From the NCBI GenBank assembly GCA_963565915.1, contig OY751487.1:1674001-1738000 (forward strand): 64,000 nucleotides of DNA. Direction: 5' to 3'. Origin of the DNA: Entoloma clypeatum. Lineage: Eukaryota > Basidiomycota > Agaricomycetes > Agaricales > Entolomataceae. The position numbers were made by a program, and so were the translations under genes. Position 1 is the stretch's first letter. Each line of letters starts with the position of its first letter. The notes beneath the pieces are model-generated. The model saw nothing but the letters and a program-made list of their open reading frames with translations, was not told the DNA's origin and ran no database searches. Below, one piece after another: positions 44,896-56,201 of the stretch.

Positions 44896-46478
44896 TTAGT
44901 GACTCGACAACCTCCCCTTGACAAACTGCGTTCCAGCCCTCCTCAAGAGCGCACGCCTCCCAATACCCCGCATGTCAACGTACACCAGCCCAACATTCCT
45001 CGCCGTCCCAGCAACGAGCAACGATGTGTGCGCCGCATCCGGCCCGTATTTGTGTCCGACAACGGCACCCACCGTCTGTGTGCTTCCGTCTAAAAGTCGG
45101 CGCGTCTCGTGGTCGAAGGTGGAGAGGATGAGGTCTAGCGAGAGCAGTACGCGGTCTCGCTTGCGCAGACGCGGTTGGGCGCCTCGAAGTGCGTCCCCTG
45201 GCAGGCCATCAGAGGTACGCGGGGGGAGAGGAGGGCCGGCGGGAGAGGGGGAGCGCCGCTGAGGGAGAGGTGGTGTGTTTGCTAGGTATGAAGTGGACGT
45301 GTTAGGATAAGGCGGCGGGGCGTCAGGATTCAACTTTGACGAGCCAGCGGGAGAGGGTGCACGAGGAGGTAGATGTGGCGATGAAGAACCAGGAGACAAC
45401 GTCGTAGGCGCTCGTGAGGGTATGAATCGGCGCGCGTGTTTGGGTTTGCTGCCCATCGCTCGCCTAATCATACCGTCGATGGTGGATACGGTCTTTGCGC
45501 TGACTTTGACGGCTTGTCCGCTGACGGCGTGAACGCCTGCGAGGCCTTTGCGAGTCTTTTCTGAGGTGAGGAAGACGAGTGCGCGGGGAGGAGGCGGGGA
45601 AGGGGTTGACTTTGATGATGATGCATTGGCCATGGAAGGATGGTGTGGCGACGGAGACGAGTGGGAGATGTAATAGGACGACGCTGCGGTGATTGTTGTA
45701 AGGAGCAAGCTGGTAGTTTTGGAAATAGCATGGCTGTATAGAAGGATGAATATGGTATGCCTTTCGGATTATAAAGGGCGCACCTGACGACAGTGGCAGA
45801 CTTGGTGATCCAGTCCTGCTGGTCCGGAGGGATTGCTCGGATGAACATTTGCAATGCGGTAGCATCCTGTTCTGCACCACTTCGCACGTCTGGCATCTCT
45901 ATGTAAACGGCATCGTTCTCGTGTCCTTTCTCATGCAACCGAGGGTCTTCTCGAATGCTGAATTGGCTGTCATCGAACTGACCAATAACCTCTCCGGTAT
46001 CTTCATTGATGGCGACAAGGTGCCCACGAAGGTCTCCATATGGATCGGGAGCGTTGACGGGGCTATTGTGTGGAGGGACAGAGGAAGACCGTTGAGCATC
46101 GGCGAAAGGATTGGGGGTCCCGCGGAAGTCAGCGTATTGAGCCAAAAGTGTTTCGAACGTCTCTAGATCTTCTGCAATAAAGTGATTGGACTCGGCGGTC
46201 GACACCCTCAGGACACGATCGGCGGGATAGGTTTCGGTGCTATGAAAGGTATATGTTCTGCATCCTGGACTATCCGTTCGGTCGATCGTTCCAGCAGGAT
46301 CGATCGGAGTCTCCGTGTCGTTCAAGCGCAGCATAAGGTAGACATCGCGATCTACCTCTGCATCGGAGACCTGGACCGTCACGCAGGCGAGATTAAGGGT
46401 GCCAGAGTCGGTGGCATCGAATGCCGTGAGGGTGGTGTTGGGGATAGTCAAAAGAACGAATGCTTCTGGGGCAGACAT
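44896..46478 (-). CDS. senescence/spartin-domain protein
   Basis: Two exons. The ATG at 46478 gives MSAPEAFVLLTIPNTTLTAF, a beta-rich N-terminal half (VTVQVSDAEVDRDVYLMLRL, GEVIGQFDDSQFSIREDPRL). An intron (GTGCGC...TATACAG) joins TKSATVVS to HAISKTTSLLLTTITAASSY. The second half shows the senescence-domain pattern: EKTRKGLAGVHAVSGQAVKV, SAKTVSTIDGMIRRAMGSKP and, near the end, VGAVVGHKYGPDAAHTSLLV, AGTARNVGLVYVDMRGIGRR, ALLRRAGTQFVKGRL. A long Pro/Ser insert sits between. Spartin-type proteins bind lipid droplets and aid lipid turnover. Membrane or lipid association here is inferred from family knowledge. Confidence 0.85.
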
Positions 46479-46811
46479 GGTGATGGAAAAGTCGCTGGCT
46501 GCGTGCGGTGGTCGGGGAGCGGAGTCTGCACTGCCACTGGCTGGCCCGACGCTGAGTCAAAGCACTCCCTTTGCCAAAGCCCGCCGTCTCCATGACACTC
46601 TCTACGCGATCTGCCGCGTGTCTGCGTCGTGTTATCCCGCTTGGACCTCGAAAGTCATTGATCTCTAGCTGGCCAGTCTGCATTGATTTCATGGCCAAAC
46701 CAGCAATGCACGACGGGTATAAGAACGCGCCTCTCTCGCGCCCTGTCTCTCATTCCACACTCTTCCGTGGCTCTCGATCTTCCAGCTTTGCCGCGGAAAG
46801 CACACCCCACA
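46479..46811. other. divergent intergenic region
   Basis: 333 bp between two opposing starts; promoter space for both genes. It includes TATAAGAACGCG near 46719, a plausible TATA-type element for the plus-strand gene. No coding signal was seen. Confidence 0.4.
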
Positions 46812-48488
46812 ATGCCTTCCAAAAGACCCAGCTTTCAGGCAATGGCTGCCGACCTCGGGAACCTCCCTCCGGTGGACTCTCCAATCAAAGGCTTCGATGC
46901 AGTGACGGCCTCTCGCTTGCAAATTCAAGCATGGTATGACGCAGTTCGCACCGCGTCGGATTCACCCCCGCCGTCGTTACCCAACGCTGTACATCATATT
47001 TTGCCCAGTAAACGAGACTCCTTGTCTTCGGTCTTTACCGCAAACGTCTCCAGCCCCAGTCCGCAGACATCCTCATCCAAACCGGTATACCTTTTCACCT
47101 GGGATGAGGTCCATAGCCGGGTTTGTCTCCATTCCTTCTCACTATTGCAATTGGACGCTCAAACCTTGCTCCTCATAAGGCTGCATATATTCCTCCATTG
47201 ATCATCGACCCCGACGACATCGCCGGTGACAGGTGGCTCGCACCAAAGCAAGACGGATACTTTTATTACGACCCTAGTGTTGAGCCTCTCAATACCACTA
47301 TCACCAGCCGCAACATCTCCCTCTATATAAACGATGCTGCTCTCGACGACCCCAATTTCTTCAAACAACATGCCGTCCGTCTTTTCCTGGAAGTCCTGCA
47401 CGTGCCGGGGATCATGAATAGACCTCTTTTCAAGTACATCGGCGATTATTACGTCCACAAGACGGAAAACTATCTCCCGAGTCAGGAGTGGGCAAAGCTC
47501 CGCAAGGACGTGAGTCGTGAATTTTACATCGCAACGTCTCTAATTCTCACCCTCGTCTTATCAGGTACAAGACACCATTGTAGGGCGTTTCTTGAATGAC
47601 TACGATTCCCGCATAGACACCTACCGTCGCTCGGAGTGCACCTACACAAAATCTGAAATGCACCGGATATATGCACGCGGCCACATGTTGCCTTTTGTGC
47701 TTCTTCTACAGGCTTACAATGCCGAACCAGCCTCTTTCGACCTCGTCCCATCACCGCCTTGGTCTCTAGCACGCAGAGCAACGGAGTTAGGCCTCCCAAA
47801 GAGCGCAACCACCCCATCCTGCGAATTAGAATCGGTGTACCCGCAGCAAACCGAACCCCTCCTCCGCTCGCGCTTCTCCGTCTCCTCCCAAGGCAGCTCT
47901 GCCAACGGTCTCACTCTCTACATCGACCCTCCCTCTCCTCGTTTACACGCCACAGAAATTACCTACGAGACCAGTGACAAGGAAGAAACGCAGGTCATCC
48001 ACCTCCCAGCTTCCCACCCCTGCTTCTGCCGCCCTGCGAGTGGCAGTTCCGATTTAAGAAGCAGCAGCGATGACGACGACGACGATGAAGAGGAAGAGGA
48101 AGAGATCGAAACCGACGAATACGAATACGAAGACTTCAACAACTCCGCCCACCCCATCAACGCCCATACCCCGCTCCGGCGCTCGGCCTTCTTCGTCCTT
48201 CAAGTGATGCAGTCCTCCCAGAGGGACATTCAGCTCTTCTGCGAGCACCTACAGAACACAGCCGATCCCGTCACGGAGCAGGGGCTTGCGCGGCTCGAGG
48301 TCTTGCAGATCTTGGAGGGATGCTCCGGGCGCGTATTGGGGGACGTGGCGCCGTTGTTCTCGCCTTTGGTGGCGTTTTCTGGAGGAGAGGCGAGTGATGA
48401 CGAGCCTGAAGGTGAGATCGACCAACCTGAGTTGGCTGTGGACGAGATTTCGTCGCAGGTCACTTTCATGCCTTGGTTTGAGCATTGA
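46812..48488 (+). CDS. conserved fungal hypothetical protein with acidic tract
   Basis: The start at 46812 reads MPSKRPSFQAMAADLGNLPP. A conserved-looking block follows: GFDAVTASRLQIQAWYDAVR and AVHHILPSKRDSLSS. An intron (GTTTGT...CATAAG) leads to AAYIPPLIIDPDD, then RWLAPKQDGYFYYDPSVEPL. A helical part follows (FFKQHAVRLFLEVLHVPGIM, FKYIGDYYVHKTENYLPSQE). A second intron (GTGAGT...TATCAG) joins KLRKD to VQDTIVGRFLNDYDSRIDTY. Later come a Ser/Pro-rich stretch, a long Asp/Glu run encoded by GAC/GAA microsatellite-like DNA near 48068-48130, and a helical segment RRSAFFVLQVMQSSQRDIQL. I do not recognise a catalytic motif. It is likely a cytosolic protein of unknown role. Confidence 0.6.
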
Positions 48489-49006
48489 ACCACACATATT
48501 TATTCATTAGAACTGCATAGTTACACATTCCTCATGTATTCTAGGCCATCGGTTACCTACCCAGAATGTTGACATACATTGAATACAATCACTGAATGAA
48601 AAGTATGAATTGAATGAAATCTTTGTGAGACTTGAACAAAAGGTTTGCGAGAAGCCCGACCCACTGCGCGACTGACGACATGCCCTGATCTCCGAAGACT
48701 AACTCGGCGAGCCCTGCAGATTGCGGAATTGCTTCCCTGGCCTGACAAGGGCTTATTATTCCAAGTCCAAATCAGCCTTTACAAGCCGAGGGACTGTGGA
48801 AACCAAGTTTTCTGGAGGGGACAGTCTTGAACCAGCGCACTCGTGAGTTTAGCCGGTGGAAGAAACCATTCGCATTCCCGGTTGGCGGCCGCTACAGCCG
48901 TTGCACCATTGTACGTTACTAAACTCATGTCAGTTAAAGGTATACATCATTAGCACTCATAATACATAATTGAATCAAACCCTTCTTTCGTCCTCCTCCC
49001 GCCACA
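48489..49006. other. intergenic, no gene confirmed
   Basis: 518 bp between two plus-strand genes. A minus-strand stretch around 48830-48915 has loose A-box (TGGTGCAACGG) and B-box (GGTTCAAGACT) matches but no tRNA cloverleaf can be folded. Confidence 0.4.
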
Positions 49007-50107
49007 ATGATGACTTTGCTGCTGTCCCCCATTATAGACGTCTTCCGATACAGCCTGCAGCCCATCGCACCCTTCACCTGGTTTGGGCTCGGAATCAGCA
49101 CCCTCGACGTCATCGCCACCGTCCGCCTCTGCCTTATCCTCCGGCAGATCAGAGAGCAGCTCTACCTTGAGCACGTATCCGCCAATGGCGTCAAACATAT
49201 CGAGCAAAAGTCCTTCATCAAGAACCTCACAGCGACCCTCACGGTTGTCTACGGCGGCGAGGCGGTGACTGGTGCGTTCTAGCCATAGCGCACCTAATCG
49301 CTTGCTCCAACCGCTGTAACTCACCTTGCAACTCCGCACGTCCCCAGCTCCGTTACTGGGGCTTCCACCGTCTTTCATGGTGTCCGGCGTCGTTCCCGGG
49401 CTTTATGCCGCTATCCAGGCGCTGATTGACGCCGTCCCCGAAGTCCCCGCTATCTCCGCATCGCTTGAGCAGCCACTCTCTATCGTCGACGGATTCACGC
49501 GTGCTTACCTCCTCTGTGACCTCGTACCTCCAGTAGTGCTGACCCACACATCTCCCGCCATCGCCAACTCCGCGTGGACCCTCCTCGTCTCTTCCCTGGT
49601 ACGCCCCACGTCTCAACCTCGGGATTGCCACCACTCACACCTTGACTTTGATCACACAGGCAATCGCAAACGGAGGCTTCTTCATGACAAATATGTTTTC
49701 CCTCCTGCACCCCGCCCCATTCACGCTCAAAACCCCTCCCGAGCTCCAGGCGTACGGGTGGACCACAGCCGATCTCTGGTGTGCCCCTGCCATCACCGGC
49801 CTCTATGCCTTGCTCACACACGCGCAACCCTTCTGGGCGGATCTGCACACCACGCTCATTGAACTTCTCGGCGGTGCTGCCAGTTTCAAAGGCGGCAGCC
49901 AACCTCTTGATCCTGATGTTGCTCGGGCTCTTTGTGCTTTTCTGTTGTCTGGATTGTTCCTCGGCAGGACCGTGAAGAACTTTGGACTGTGGGTGCCTTT
50001 CGAGAAGGTTCAAGGCAATGTTCATAGTACGTCCTCAATAAATTTTCAGGAATGATATGTCTGACTGACACTTCTTTCTGGCAGACGGAAAGGCTAAAGC
50101 TGATTAG
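49007..50107 (+). CDS. multi-pass membrane protein, uncharacterised
   Basis: The start at 49007 reads MMTLLLSPIIDVFRYSLQPI. Hydrophobic segments alternate with short loops: APFTWFGLGISTLDVIATVR, then SFIKNLTATLTVVYGGEAVT, then after an intron APLLGLPPSFMVSGVVPGLY. Next come the helical PLSIVDGFTRAYLLCDLVPP and AIANSAWTLLVSSL. After another intron, IANGGFFMTNMFSLLHPAPF, WCAPAITGLYALLTHAQPFW and ARALCAFLLSGLFLGRTVKN follow. The final exon after a 66-bp intron adds NGKAKAD. Four to six membrane passes and the block TVVYGGEAVTAPLLGLPPSF look conserved. I cannot name the family. No signal peptide is evident, and the C-terminal KAKAD could be cytosolic. It is convergent with the FG-GAP gene. Confidence 0.6.
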
Positions 50108-50267
50108 ACATGGGATGGATACCTTGATCCGCGCTTTGATAATTGCTTTGTTATGACCTTGCTTTCACTAACGACACGTTACGAATGATATTGATACCTC
50201 TTAGTCTGGGCGGATTCCAAGTAAATGATTATGTGTACAAATGCAGCAAACTTTTACATCCTAAAAA

Positions 50268-52962
50268 TCACAGCGCGTCAAAATTGATATGATGTGAAGC
50301 TCTCCGACGCTCAAGCTCGTCCTCTCTCTAGATGCAACAAAGTGTCAGTTGGAAAAATACAAACCAAAAGAACAGTCAGATTGACCTTCTCATTCAGATG
50401 CAAAATAAACACAATCACAGCCAACAGAGCCGTTCCTACCATAACTGTGAGGGTCACCCAGGGAATCCACTCCCCAGGCCGTAAGAAGAGCTCCCGCTTC
50501 CACGCCTCGCCTTCGTCTGCCGACGGGAGTATCACGACTTTGGAGTTCGGAATAACACCTTCCATGTTGATGTAGTGTGATTTCGCATGAATGGTGGAGC
50601 CCACAAATAAGTTCTCGATGTAGTTGTTGGTGCGGCCGAGACCGAAGAAAGAGTATGGGGTTTGGAGTGAGTGGTATGATGTCTGTGGAAGTTGGCCAAC
50701 TGGGATATCATGAACTTGAGACAAGAAAGAGAGGGATGAGAGTCGGACAATATACCTTCTGCGGCAGACCGATGTCCCGAGGTATCTAGAACGGTGTATT
50801 TGTATGACGCGCCAGAATAACTCACGCCAAACGGCTTGATGGCGGTGTCATGCTCAGAAAGCCACGGGGGGAAGATATGAACTTACGTGGTACCGTTCTG
50901 AGCTGTTAGGGATATAGCACCAACCATCATCACAAGCACCGTTCAAAACTTGTGCATGTTCATGAGCTTGGTGTGAAATTGATGAGAAAGGACTGACCAA
51001 TGGCCTTGAGGAAGAACGCATCATAGTAAATGTTGTTCTGGACGAAAAGAACCTTTCCTTGTCCCGCTTCGCCTGTCCTTTGAACCATGATATCCAGCGT
51101 TCCCTGTCCAAGACAATAAGCACTAAAATAAAAACTGAATAATAGATACCATCACAAACATCTTCGTCCAGATCTAGAAACGATACCGCTCGAGCGTCAT
51201 TTATTGCCCCGAGAGGCTCCACACCTTTCTTGACTACTATCCAACCCCTTCGGCCAGCGCCACTGGAAGAACAGCCAGCAATACCTGGGGCGCATGGGAC
51301 AGAGAAAACCAAACTGGGCGTGCGGCTCTTCCCTGATCCAACAATAACTAGAAAGTCCGGGAATCCGTCAAGGTTCGCATCACCCAGTTTGACTGGGATT
51401 GGAAGTGGTGGCTTAAAGGTTGTGTCGAGAACAAGAAGACGAAGCGAATCCGGGTAGAGCGCTGAGAGAGGGAAGCGCGTGAATAGCTGCACAAAAGGGG
51501 GGAGCTACAGTCAATACGTTGAAGCGGAATACGTTGGAGCAAGATGCATAAACTCGACTAACATCATTACTGGGATCATCTCTCAAATCAAATTTGAAAT
51601 TCGGGTCAACGGTGCACAAGTCATCGTGCGGTCTGCATGTCCTCACTCCTTTCCTGAAGCCGGAATCTGTCGATGAGGCGCAGAGCTTCAACTGTTGGTT
51701 GTATGCAATGTTGATATAGCAATCGCTTCCAAAACCTGTCGAGGAGGATACGCCGGAACAGGTCGTGAATATCATGTCGATCGTGCCATCACGATCTGAA
51801 GATAAGGGGTTAAAGTTTGGAAAGAACAAGATGACACGAGTACTTGCCGACGTCAGCAAAGGATATTGTCTGAAACCCCGAAGGAAGGGAACCCTCTTGA
51901 GCAAGGGTAAATCCGTCTTCCTTGTTGTTCACCCATATCTGGAAGGACTTTCCGCTGCTTCCATCATCGCAGAGAAGGAAAACGTCTGGTGAAAAGGTCA
52001 GTTGGGCGGATGGGAACAGAACAGTAGAGATGTTTAAACCTGCCAGACAGTCTCCATTCAAGTCAATCACCGCATTACTATGTGGGTGTGACAGGGTACA
52101 CTGCTTGCCATGAAAATTCGGAGTCACACTATAAGGCCATTGAACGAGCAAACCAAGGTTGGTAAAATACAGGACGAACACATTGAAGAGTGGGGAATTG
52201 ACTTGAGAGGCATCCCATATATTCTTCCAGAGCTGCAAGGGTTGTGAACTTCGGCTGGACGATGGTGTCATTCCAAGAAGGTCAATTTTCATGTCGCCGT
52301 TTGTGTCAACCGGAATCGGTTGTGAAAGAGTTGAAGGAGGAATAAGTATGGTGTTGTGAACATCTACGACACGGTTGTCAGCGCTCCAAGATTGTTTAAA
52401 AGTCCCTGCCTTTCCTCACCAAAGCCACCACTCGTCAAGGCAGGGTATAAGGTCATTTCAAGTTCGCCTGCATTCTGAGACTCACTCATGACAAGGAGGT
52501 CGAGTTTCCCTGTATGTGTAAAATCTCCTGGCACGATGTTATGGATTCGGCGAGGATGGCGAAAGGATATTGAGCCCTTGAAGGTGAAATCAACTGTCCA
52601 CGTCCTTCAATTTAACATGACGTCCGATAAGAGAAAAGCGCGCACCATGACTCCAGTGATGTATCGAAATAGTTTGCTGGTCAGTTCCTAATGAGAGAAC
52701 ATCAAGGCTTCAAAATAACGTCAGACTTCGGTACCTAACTACACCCAAAAACGAAGACATACAACTGGTCCTCGTTGAAATCGCCGAAAGCAGCGACACG
52801 CACATCACCATCGAGTCCCATAGATCCCGCAGCAATGAGGGAATTTCCAGTGAATCTTTTTTGGGGAAACGGCCATAGCGCGAGTGTTGGGGCTATGAAA
52901 GACCAAAAGACGAAGTATGTGAAGGCGACGTGCTTCCGCCGTCGCGGTATGAGATGTCGCAT
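50268..52962 (-). CDS. FG-GAP repeat membrane protein, ITFG1/TIP-like
   Basis: The ATG at 52962 reads MRHLIPRRRKHVAFTYFVFW, with a signal-anchor-type hydrophobic stretch (FVFWSFIAPTLALWPFP). The mature part opens GSMGLDGDVRVAAFGDFNED, an FG-GAP-like calcium-binding repeat (DxNxD). Further repeats include IDLNGDCLAGL, ADVGK, VKLGDANLDGFPDFLVIVG and SFLDLDEDVCDG across many short exons. Near the C-terminus are LQTPYSFFGLGRTNNYIENL, FLRPGEWIPWVTLTVMVGTA and the membrane helix VGTALLAVIVFILHL, followed by a basic tail ending ASHHINFDAL. The order of signal peptide, FG-GAP propeller, FGLGRTNNYIE motif and one C-terminal membrane pass is that of the T-cell immunomodulatory protein (ITFG1) family. 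Its role in fungi is unknown, probably in the secretory pathway. Not all exon borders were fixed. Confidence 0.88.
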
Positions 52963-53063
52963 GTCAGCCGGAGTGAACTTCAAACCTCCCGAAAAACGCA
53001 AGCCATGACGACTGCAGGGTTCCTATTTATGTCAGAGGGCAATATTCACGTTCAAAAAATCAC

Positions 53064-53137
53064 GGCCGACTAGCTCAGTTGGTTAGAGCGTCGTGCTAAT
53101 AACGCGAAGGTCTTGGGTTCGATCCCCACGCTGGCCA
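53064..53137 (+). tRNA. tRNA-Ile (anticodon AAU)
   Basis: A 74-nt cloverleaf without intron. The acceptor arm pairs GGCCGAC with GCTGGCC (one mismatch). The A box TAGCTCAGTTGG lies at 53071-53082 and the B box GGTTCGATCCC at 53116-53126. The anticodon stem TCGTG/CGCGA encloses loop CTAATAA, with anticodon AAT at 53098-53100 (A34 read as inosine). A run of nine T starts eight bases downstream. CCA is not separately encoded. Confidence 0.95.
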
Positions 53138-53144
53138 TTCATTA

Positions 53145-53153
53145 TTTTTTTTT
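53145..53153 (+). terminator. RNA polymerase III terminator of tRNA-Ile
   Basis: Nine consecutive T residues follow the tRNA 3' end by seven bases, the usual Pol III stop signal. Confidence 0.85.
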
Positions 53154-53276
53154 CCACTTAACTAACTTCAAGTGAATCTCGGAGTGCACATAGGCTCAGT
53201 AATAATATACTATCGTTACCACTGTTGCCGTACGGAAAACCACCGACCCTTGGTGCAAACATTTAAACTGTGTTAG

Positions 53277-54544
53277 CTACTTACTGCCATCTTTTAATGC
53301 ACGACGTCCCTTTGCCCATTCCTTGGCTCGCGCGCGGCGTGCCTGCTTGGCACTCTCCTCAGCGTCGTGTCCTTGTACCGCTTGAAGTTCTGGTGTCGGT
53401 ACAACTCGACTGCTGGTCCCTTTGTCTCCATTTCCTTCTTCATCGGGGTCGTTCTCATCACTATCCGGATAATCGGCCAATGCTCCTAGTCCCACATTTT
53501 TCTCCTTTTTTTCCTGATCTCTCTCAATATTTACTTTGCCTTTGAAATGATGCCATGCTCTGCTCCAGCGACCTTTTAAGAATGCGAACTGTTTGTTGCC
53601 TCCATGATTAGCGAGGATTCGCAGCTCGAGTTGGGCTGGGTTGGGTGATGATAAGATATGCAAGGCGGTTCTCCGCATCATATCTTTCTGGGTTTCGTCG
53701 GGCTGAGGGGATCGCCGTCATAACCTACTATGTGGATGGTGAATCGGGTGGATTCGTACCTCCTCATCGCTGCCGCCCCAGGCTTCCATTATCGTTTCTC
53801 CATCTTCAGCCTGGCGAGCCTGTAGTCTTTCCTCTCTGGCTTGTTCGAGATAGCGCCTTTTCTTGTCTCTGTGGTAATCTTCGGCCTCCTCTGGAGAAAA
53901 GAAGAAGGTATCTTCCGTGTCAGATGGTAAATCTGACCACCCCCCTGGAGAGTCGGGGACATTCCGGGGATTTTCGACCGATGGGGTGCCAAGGGGATGA
54001 TCCAATAAAAGCCGGGCATCATATCTGGATACCAAAGGTCAGAGAACATAACGATGATGGAACAGGAGAGGAATATTTTTGACTTTCAGATTGAGCGCCA
54101 TAGATATTGTCGAGGTGGAATACATTCACAGAACCAAAGAACCACAACAAAATATATATCGAGATCCCTTCAGGCAAAGGAAACATACCTGTCCACCCAA
54201 AGCGTGTCGTCGTCGTCATTGGTTTCCGAGATCACCTCCTCCTCAGGCTGGTCTGCGTCTGAGGGAAATGCAGGTAATGCGTGCAACGCGCCGGGGTGAA
54301 TTCCGTTCCATCTGATTAATCCACCTCCAATTCCCCGCGATGGATCTGCAGGGAAAACACCATCGGGTTCCGATACTTCTAACGAGACGGCGGCCACTCT
54401 GGCACGAGGCCCACGTACGATGTCGGCTTCGTAGGCCTGGATGAATAAGCCTTGGTCTGAGCGGGGGTCGACTGGGAGGTTGTTATGAGCCCGTGTATAT
54501 TGAGATTCGCCTCGTTCTTTTCTCTTGCGAGAAGATGATGACAT
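53277..54544 (-). CDS. SURP-like fungal hypothetical protein
   Basis: Three exons. The ATG at 54544 begins MSSSSRKRKERGESQYTRAH, then FIQAYEADIVRGPRARVAAV and a long acidic region. An intron (GTATGT...ATCCAG) joins LWVDR to YDARLLLDHPLGTPSVENP. A coiled-coil-like stretch follows (EEAEDYHRDKKRRYLEQARE and ERLQARQAEDGETIM). A second intron (GTACGA...CCTCAG) leads to PDETQKDMMRRTALHILSSP, then NPAQLELRILANHGGNKQFA and FLKGRWSRAW. This last block resembles an SURP module (a splicing-factor fold with E..IL.......F.FL spacing), but the match is loose. The tail is Lys/Arg/Ala-rich (KQARRARAKEWAKGRRALKD). A nuclear, RNA-related role is possible but unproven. Confidence 0.6.
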
Positions 54545-54924
54545 GCGGATTATACTAAATGAGCGGCGGCATTTCCACCGTCACGGACTTGTCTCTGCTG
54601 ACTCAAATTGCTCATTGCACAACGCGACGCAGGTACTGAGGATTGCCTTCATAACGCCCCAGCAAGGTCTCTAGTAAGGAACCCTTCACTATTATGAACT
54701 CCCGAGGCGCTGGTACAAAAGAAGTCAGCAAAACGACGGGCCAACCAGGATGTCGGTAGAGAGACCGAACGGAAACCTTCGCAAAACCGCGACGGTCACA
54801 CACAAGGGAGTGCTGGGACGGTAGAAAGTATCCCATAATAGATCCAGGCGAAGGCTTCAAAACATTCATCGAACCGCCCTTGGACATAGTATATGAGGTG
54901 CACATTTACCACACTCTAGATCCT
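54545..54924. other. intergenic, no gene seen
   Basis: 380 bp upstream of the decayed F-box copy. The N-terminal part of that gene family (F-box, Cys4) could not be found here, so the copy is 5'-truncated. Confidence 0.4.
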
Positions 54925-55993
54925 GCTTGTTCACTTCGCGGCCAATGCTGAGCGCCAGCAGAAGGAGTTCAGGGCTGTTCGCAAAAGTCGTCGAGCCATT
55001 CTACAGGACGCCCACTATCAGTATTGCGCCTCGCAGCGCCTTCACTCTATCATACTTGGGCTCGCAGATATCGCGCTGCTTCCAGAAATCAAAGCTGCGG
55101 TAAACGCTCCACCGGAGGAAACAGTGACCTGCGAACGGTTTGAAGCCGCAACGAGAACATTAGTACCTCAATTTATCAAGGCTGGCGATCCAGAATCGAT
55201 GATCTTCTCGCACTCATAAAGGCTGCTCGTATTGATGTCAGCCGCCCCTTGTTTCGCTTCGGCTGTAACCTCTTTTACAAATCCATCGAGTACCCTCGGA
55301 TCTGGTCCGCCAATGTATGACCTCGACCCACCATGTTACCTGCGAAAATGCATATCGAGAATTTTTCGAGGACCTTCAATGTCATCCCCGGAATCAAACA
55401 GGATATCTGAATTTCCAAACGAAAATCTACCGGGATGCGGTGGTGGTCCTCCAAGCATGTGGCTTCGATATCAGCACGGTTACCTCCAAAGACAGTCCAA
55501 GAGAGGTCAATGCTTTTCGAATGCTTGTATTGCCAAGACCCTGAGAAGTGTCAAGGGCTGATAACTGAAGTATATTTGCACTAATGACAAACACAATCTA
55601 CTCACCCCTTTCAACGACAGGTGGTACACGTTCAAAATCCATACCTTCTAGATCACACAATATTTTGCGCAGAGCTTAGCAACTACGACAGACGCCTTGT
55701 ACAAGCCATTCTCTTAGAGAGAGGGGAAGATATACGCTCTCGAAGCAGAGATCCGTACAATCCTCGCTGGCCCTTGCATCAGGTGTCGGCGAAGATATGA
55801 CTGTCATATCCTCCGGCAGTGAGTGGTTATACTACTCGAAGAATGTCAAATGTTCACGCCCTCCATTAGGCATGGGAAGGCGGAGCCATATCTGGAAAAC
55901 GAGGATTTTACTCTTCACCTAGATGGCCGTGAATCGGCCAGTGTCTACTTATCCGATATAATGAGGCTCCAGACACACATCACAGTTGTTTGA
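54925..55993 (+). pseudogene. decayed F-box/zinc-finger gene copy (C-terminal half)
   Basis: Translation pieces match the neighbouring intact gene at 56.2-58.7 kb. QKEFRAVRKSRRAILQDAHY matches EKEFRAIRETRRGILEDLYY, and LADIALLPEIKAAVNAPPEE matches LADVAQVPEFEALINAPAEE. Others are RSRIDDLLALIKAARIDVSR, FYKSIEYPRIW, DISTVTSKDSPREVNAF, LVQAILLERGEDIR, CIRCRRRY and ENEDFTLHLDGRESASVYL. The pieces lie in different frames: a shift at about 55180, another near 55505 and a third near 55765. One family cysteine is changed (CNLC in the intact gene, CNLF here). The F-box and Cys4 exons are absent. It is a tandem duplicate that has lost function. Confidence 0.8.
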
Positions 55994-56201
55994 TTCCTGG
56001 AAAGAGGTTGCATGCGTATTAACGGGGAAGAATTTGGGACATCCGATCTACACATGATGCATGATGTGCTTGGAAAACTGACGTGGTGCAGAAGAGGTCG
56101 ACAGTCTTGATTTTGATTCGCGATCACGTATACAGTACGTCACGTTACCACTTAATTGTGTTTGAGACCTCACGCCAAACTTGAGCCCCTATCGACCAAT
56201 C

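Noticed and set aside
48060..48135. GAC/GAA microsatellite
   Set aside because: It encodes the in-frame acidic tract of the 46.8-kb gene and needs no separate explanation.
48820..48915. Possible tRNA or SINE on the minus strand (A-box- and B-box-like words)
   Set aside because: The bases around the B-box-like word cannot form a T stem, there is no acceptor pairing and no T-run terminator, so the match is likely chance.
54612..54905. 97-codon minus-strand frame before the decayed F-box copy
   Set aside because: No family match, no splice support and composition typical of random frames.
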